A stretch of DNA of 45,414 nt. Source: Catenulispora sp. MAP5-51. GTDB taxonomy: Bacteria; Actinomycetota; Actinomycetes; Streptomycetales; Catenulisporaceae. The first letter of the stretch is position 1, and each line of letters starts with the position of its first letter. Shown here in pieces: positions 42,406 through 45,414 of this stretch. Position numbers and translations under genes: made by a program. Location: assembly GCF_041261205.1 (NCBI RefSeq), contig NZ_JBGCCH010000051.1:1-45414 (forward strand). Direction: 5' to 3'. Under the pieces are notes generated by a model. It was given only the letters and a program-made list of their open reading frames with translations, ran no database searches and was not told the DNA's origin.

Positions 42406-42411
42406 CATCGC

Positions 42412-42786
42412 ATGACCGAGCAGCCCGCCCCGAACCCGACGCCCCTGCGCGACCGCCTCCGCGCCGCCCTCCCGATCGCCTTGAAGGCCCGCGACCGCGC
42501 CACCGCGTCAACCCTGCGCGCCACCCTCGCCGCCATCGAGAACGCCGAAGCGGTCGACGCCGGCGACGTGCGCGCCGGCGCCATCGAGGCCAGCGCGGTC
42601 GGAATCGGCGCCGCCGAGGCCGCGCGCCTCGAGCTGAGCGAGGCGGACGTGGCGGCGATCGTGCGCGCGGAGATCGCGGAGCGGGAGCACGCGGCGGAGG
42701 TGTACCAGGCTTCGGGGCAGTCGGCGAAGGCTGAGGAACTGCTGGCGGGGGCGGCGGTGCTGGTGGGTTTTGTGGACGCGGACTGA
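42412..42786 (+). CDS. YqeY/GatB-domain-like small protein
   Basis: A 124-aa all-helical protein resembling YqeY, the tRNA-binding tail domain of GatB found alone: LRDRLRAALPIALKARDRATASTLRATLAAIENAEAV at the N terminus, a short variable loop (GAIEASAVGIGAAEAARLELSE) and VAAIVRAEIAEREHAAEVYQASGQSAKAEELLAGAAVL. Function unknown; tRNA or amidotransferase association is assumed from the domain. Own promoter, no ribosome site. Confidence 0.82.
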   Translation: MTEQPAPNPTPLRDRLRAALPIALKARDRATASTLRATLAAIENAEAVDAGDVRAGAIEASAVGIGAAEAARLELSEADVAAIVRAEIAEREHAAEVYQASGQSAKAEELLAGAAVLVGFVDAD

Positions 42787-42849
42787 GGGGGATCCCGCAG
42801 TTCTGTCACAACCTGCCGTTCGAGATCGCGTTCGACGAGGGGCCTCCGC

Positions 42850-42855
42850 TAGCTT
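42850..42855 (+). promoter_or_regulatory. -10-like box of the carboxypeptidase gene
   Basis: TAGCTT ends 6 nt before GTG 42862. A TTCGAC lies only 14 bp upstream, so the -35 is uncertain. Confidence 0.4.
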
Positions 42856-42861
42856 CGATGG

Positions 42862-43962
42862 GTGCCCAATCCAGAACTGGAAGAGCAGGCGGCATCGGAG
42901 AGCCCTGCGACCCCGGCGTCCGAGCCGGAGTCGACGGGGTCCGCTGCCGCGGCGCCAGCGCGGGAATCGGCGCCGGAATCCGGACAGGCGGAAAACACCG
43001 CCGAATCCAGTGGATTGCCCCAGAAACCCCGCCGTCGCCACCGCGTGCGTACCTTCGTCTTCACCTTCCTCGGCCTGGTCGCCCTCACCGGCGCCGCGCT
43101 CGCCGCGGTGTTGGCCGCGCACGGCTTCGACGAGCCGGCCGCGCCCGACCTCAAGCTCGTCACCCCGGCGTACCACGACTTCGCCGCCTCGCTCCCCTGG
43201 CCCTCCGACGGCGAGACCGCCCTGTGGGCCGAGGGCATCGGGGATCTCGGCACCTGCGGGGACCAGACGCCCGTGCCGATAGCCAGCGTCGCCAAGGTGA
43301 TGACCGCCTACGTGGTGCTCAAGGACCACCCGCTGGCCGACGGCGAGTCCGGTCCGGACATCCTCGTCGACCCGCAGGCCGCCATGGAGTCCTACTCCCG
43401 CGACGAGAGCTCCGCCCCGGTGCGCGCCGGCCAGCGCCTGAGCGAGCGCACCCTGCTGGAGCTGATGCTCGTCCCCTCGGCGAACAACGTCGCCCGGCTC
43501 CTGGCCCGCTGGGACGCCGGGACGCAGGACGCCTTCGTCGCCGAGATGAACGCCGCGGCGCTCTCGCTGGGCATGAAGGACACCACCTACACCGACCCCA
43601 GCGGCCTGGACGCCAGTACCCGTAGCACCGCGATCGACCAGTTGCAGCTCGCCAAGACGGCGCTCACCGACCCCACGCTGCTCGCTCTGACCGCCGAGCC
43701 GGTGATCCAGGTCCCCGACGATCCCGAGGACGTCCTGGCCAACACCGACGGGCTCCTGGGTGCCGACGGCGTCGTCGGCGGCAAGACCGGCTCCAGCACC
43801 CCCGCCGGCGGCGCCCTGATGTGGGCCGCGCACCGCGCCCTGAACGGCCAGGACCATCTGGTGCTGGGCGTGGTGCTCTATCAGGACCCGGGCACCTCGC
43901 CGGAGCACGGGCTGGCCGGCGCCCTGCTCGTCAGCCGCCGGCTGGTCGAGGCGATGGACTGA
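42862..43962 (+). CDS. D-alanyl-D-alanine carboxypeptidase (S11, PBP5-type)
   Basis: A 366-aa penicillin-binding carboxypeptidase. Residues 1-~60 are a cytosolic Glu/Pro/Ala-rich stretch ending in PRRRHRVR, followed by one membrane helix (64-86) and an extracellular catalytic domain. The active-site motifs are all present: SVAK (Ser142, Lys145), SAN (206-208) and KTG (308-310). It trims the terminal D-Ala of peptidoglycan stem peptides. The C-terminal beta-rich domain of PBP5 is absent. GTG 42862 with a -10-like box 6 nt before it suggests leaderless translation. Two hairpins follow the stop. Confidence 0.92.
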   Translation: MPNPELEEQAASESPATPASEPESTGSAAAAPARESAPESGQAENTAESSGLPQKPRRRHRVRTFVFTFLGLVALTGAALAAVLAAHGFDEPAAPDLKLVTPAYHDFAASLPWPSDGETALWAEGIGDLGTCGDQTPVPIASVAKVMTAYVVLKDHPLADGESGPDILVDPQAAMESYSRDESSAPVRAGQRLSERTLLELMLVPSANNVARLLARWDAGTQDAFVAEMNAAALSLGMKDTTYTDPSGLDASTRSTAIDQLQLAKTALTDPTLLALTAEPVIQVPDDPEDVLANTDGLLGADGVVGGKTGSSTPAGGALMWAAHRALNGQDHLVLGVVLYQDPGTSPEHGLAGALLVSRRLVEAMD

Positions 43963-43983
43963 GAGGCTCCGGACACGGGAGAA

Positions 43984-44019
43984 GGACCGGCGCCGATCGG
44001 GGGGAACCGGCGCCGGTCC
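43984..44019 (+). terminator. Strong GC hairpin after the carboxypeptidase gene
   Basis: Perfect 11-bp arms GGACCGGCGCC (43984-43994) and GGCGCCGGTCC (44009-44019) with a 14-nt loop, 22 bp past the stop codon. No T-run. Confidence 0.75.
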
Positions 44020-44023
44020 CGGC

Positions 44024-44052
44024 GAAGGCTGAGCGGTACGGCATCAGCCTTC
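44024..44052. terminator. Second hairpin between the convergent genes
   Basis: Arms GAAGGCTGA (44024-44032) and TCAGCCTTC (44044-44052). A perfect 9-bp stem with an 11-nt loop, followed by TTAGAAGG. It could serve the carboxypeptidase or, read the other way, the FBP-domain gene. Confidence 0.55.
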
Positions 44053-44137
44053 TTAGAAGGTAGAACGAGGGGATTGCGTGACGGTTGCGGGTGGCTTGCG
44101 GCTTCCATGGACGGCGCCGCCCGCCTGCACCGCCCAC

Positions 44138-44638
44138 CTACGGCGCCAGGACGCGGTTCAGGAACGAGTCCAGGTTCCCGACGGCCCGCGCGATCCGTCC
44201 CTCCAGGTCCACCGACTCGTCCAGATCGTGCCCGTTCACCGTGGTCTTGATCCCCCGCACGAACAGCGAGCACTGCAGATCAGAACACAGATACTGCCCG
44301 ACCGAGTTCCCGTTGCGCCCGGCCGCGCCGGTCCGCCGCGCGGTCATCAGCGCGACCCCGCCGCCGGTCCGGGTGGTCAGGCAGACCGAGCACATGCTCC
44401 GGGCCCCGAACCCGCGCGCCGCGCCGCCGGAGGCCCGCAGCGACAGGCCGACCAGGCTCCCCTCGCGCTCGACGACCAGGTAGGCGCGCTCGGGAGCGCC
44501 GGGATCGCGCCAGCCCAGGAAGTCCAGGTCGGCCCACGGCGTCTCCTCCAGCTCCCTGGGCAGCCCCATCCGCAGGGCCTCGCCCTTGGAGCAGTTGACG
44601 AAGCAGGTGCGGATCTGGCTCTCGGTGATCGGTTCCAT
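44138..44638 (-). CDS. FBP-domain (FusB-like) zinc-finger protein
   Basis: A 166-aa protein. N-terminal MEPITESQIRTCFVNCSKGEALRMGLP and LDFLGWRDPGAPERAYLVVE, then a treble-clef zinc site made of SMCSVC and YLCSDLQCSLFVRG. This is the C-terminal domain of FusB-type fibronectin/EF-G-binding proteins, which rescue EF-G on the ribosome; stand-alone actinobacterial members are common and of unproven role. I start at ATG 44638, downstream of the operator palindrome. Divergent from a TetR gene that probably controls it. Confidence 0.85.
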   Translation of the reverse strand: MEPITESQIRTCFVNCSKGEALRMGLPRELEETPWADLDFLGWRDPGAPERAYLVVEREGSLVGLSLRASGGAARGFGARSMCSVCLTTRTGGGVALMTARRTGAAGRNGNSVGQYLCSDLQCSLFVRGIKTTVNGHDLDESVDLEGRIARAVGNLDSFLNRVLAP

Positions 44639-44654
44639 GCTCGGTACGCTAAAC

Positions 44655-44675
44655 TTGCCTAAGTCACTTAGGCAA
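44655..44675. promoter_or_regulatory. Perfect palindromic operator between FBP and TetR genes
   Basis: Arms TTGCCTAAG and CTTAGGCAA around a central TCA, without mismatch, midway in the 61-bp divergent gap. It is 16 bp from the FBP start and 24 bp from the TetR start. Length and symmetry fit a TetR dimer site controlling both genes. Confidence 0.85.
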
Positions 44676-44699
44676 ATCGTTAACCAGCAAAGGAGACGC

Positions 44700-45323
44700 A
44701 TGGCACGCGCCGGCCTGTCCCCGGAAGTCCTCGTGACCGCGGCCGCCGAACTGGCCGACGAGATCGGCTTCGAGAACGTCACGATCGGGGTGGTGGCGCG
44801 GCGGTTCGGGGTACGGGAACCGAGCCTGTACTCGCACATCCGCAACGCGAACGACCTGCGCGTCCGGGTCGCGGCCAAAGCGCTCGGGGAACTGGCCGAC
44901 CGCCTCTCCGAGGCCCTGGCCGGCCGCTCGGGACGCGAGGCGCTCCTGGCCTTCGCCGCCGCCTACCGCGACTACGGCCGCGCCCACCCCGGCCGCTTCA
45001 CGGCCGCGCGCATGGCCGTCCCCCTGGACTCCCCCGCCGCCGACGCCGCGCGCCGGAACTCCGATCTGACCCGCGCCCTGCTGCGCGGCTACGCCTTGGG
45101 CGAGCCCGCCGAGACGGACGCCGTGCGGCTGCTCGGCGCGACGGTCCTGGGCTTCGTCACGCTGGAGGCCGGCGGCTCCTACCAGCACAACGCCCGGGCC
45201 GCCGACGCGTCGTGGAACGCCGCGATGGAGGCCCTGGACGTGGCGCTGCGGAACTGGCCGGCGGCAGCGTCGGGCGAGGCGCCTGGGTCAGCCAAGGCAC
45301 CTGAGCCGGCCGAGGCACCCTAG
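44700..45323 (+). CDS. TetR-family regulator
   Basis: A 207-aa TetR protein. The start is ATG 44700, just behind AAAGGAG, giving MARAGLSPEVLVTAAAELADEIG; the longer reading to 44586 would cover the operator. Helix-turn-helix at ~20-45 (FENVTIGVVARRFGVREPSLYSHIRNANDL), then a TetR_C-like domain (AHPGRFTAARMAVPL). The last ~18 residues are a Pro/Ala/Glu-rich tail. It probably represses itself and the FBP gene through the palindrome. Confidence 0.9.
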   Translation: MARAGLSPEVLVTAAAELADEIGFENVTIGVVARRFGVREPSLYSHIRNANDLRVRVAAKALGELADRLSEALAGRSGREALLAFAAAYRDYGRAHPGRFTAARMAVPLDSPAADAARRNSDLTRALLRGYALGEPAETDAVRLLGATVLGFVTLEAGGSYQHNARAADASWNAAMEALDVALRNWPAAASGEAPGSAKAPEPAEAP

Positions 45324-45349
45324 ATGATTGAGTCCGATCGTTGGGCTGG

Positions 45350-45414
45350 TCAGTGGTCGTAAGCGATTAGTGATCGCTTGCTGGGTGCGCCGGTCTTGGT
45401 GTTGTGCCAGATCG
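45350..45414 (-). mobile_element. 3' end of an IS5-family transposase gene (cut by window edge)
   Basis: Read on the minus strand, the last 21 codons give IWHNTKTGAPSKRSLIAYDH and a stop at 45350-45352. This matches the C terminus common in actinobacterial IS5-type transposases. The insertion sequence end would lie between 45324 and 45349, directly behind the TetR stop. The rest of the element is outside the window. Confidence 0.75.

Overview
The window comes from a high-GC chromosome. GC-rich third codon positions, frequent GTG starts, mostly weak Shine-Dalgarno sites and many ATGA/GTGA four-base overlaps point to a filamentous-type actinobacterium, something like the Streptomyces/Catenulispora side of the tree. 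Genus is not resolved. There are no rRNA or tRNA genes, no CRISPR array and no prophage. The only mobile element visible is the 3' end of an IS5-type transposase cut by the right edge.

Layout. (1) 0.1-1.7 kb: secreted S53 serine-carboxyl peptidase with a strong intrinsic terminator. (2) 1.9-3.4 kb: a translationally coupled pair, a small His-rich protein and a DUF6745-type protein, running convergently into (3) 3.4-11.5 kb: an eight-gene minus-strand operon of the STM4011-STM4015 type. It holds four tandem leucine-rich-repeat STM4015 paralogs, an ATP-grasp protein (STM4014), an alkaline-phosphatase-superfamily hydrolase (STM4013) and two radical SAM proteins (STM4012, STM4011). No function is established for this cassette as far as I know, and it is the best candidate for an undescribed system here. 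(4) 11.5-20.0 kb: a Ser/Thr kinase followed by two very large FtsX-type permeases with no ATPase. (5) 20.1-24.2 kb: peptidyl-tRNA hydrolase, a methyltransferase-phosphotransferase fusion, a deletion junction that beheaded two divergent genes (LuxR-type regulator and HbpS/GlcG-like protein), and a cytosine-deaminase-like amidohydrolase. (6) 24.2-26.5 kb: Gfo/Idh/MocA oxidoreductase, K+ channel, DedA protein. (7) 26.6-29.0 kb: immunity-type genes (SUKH-like, DUF4259) and the wreck of a HINT-domain polymorphic toxin with an intact gene just behind it, in an AT-richer patch. (8) 29.0-33.4 kb: a carbonyl/electrophile module (DJ-1/PfpI, CurA-type reductase, NAD(P)-binding protein, aldo/keto reductase) with a divergent LysR regulator. 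(9) 33.4-42.4 kb: acyl-CoA catabolism. A two-subunit acyl-CoA dehydrogenase is followed, after a small gene and a TetR regulator, by a run of acyl-CoA dehydrogenase, SDR, APH-type kinase, SDR, enoyl-CoA hydratase and HAD phosphatase. That run looks like a split bacterial version of the human ACAD10/ACAD11 domain set, implying phosphorylation-dependent breakdown of hydroxylated acyl-CoAs. (10) 42.4-45.4 kb: YqeY-like protein, D,D-carboxypeptidase, FBP-domain zinc protein and a divergent TetR with a perfect palindromic operator, then the IS5 end.

Two genome-style habits recur. First, short tandem repeats whose period is always a multiple of three (9, 12 or 18 bp) sit at gene ends or between genes, and several have added repetitive tails to proteins. 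Second, several genes have a -10-like TANNNT box ending about 7 nt before the start codon, as expected for leaderless mRNAs.

Functional assignments rest on motif recognition by eye. No database search was possible.
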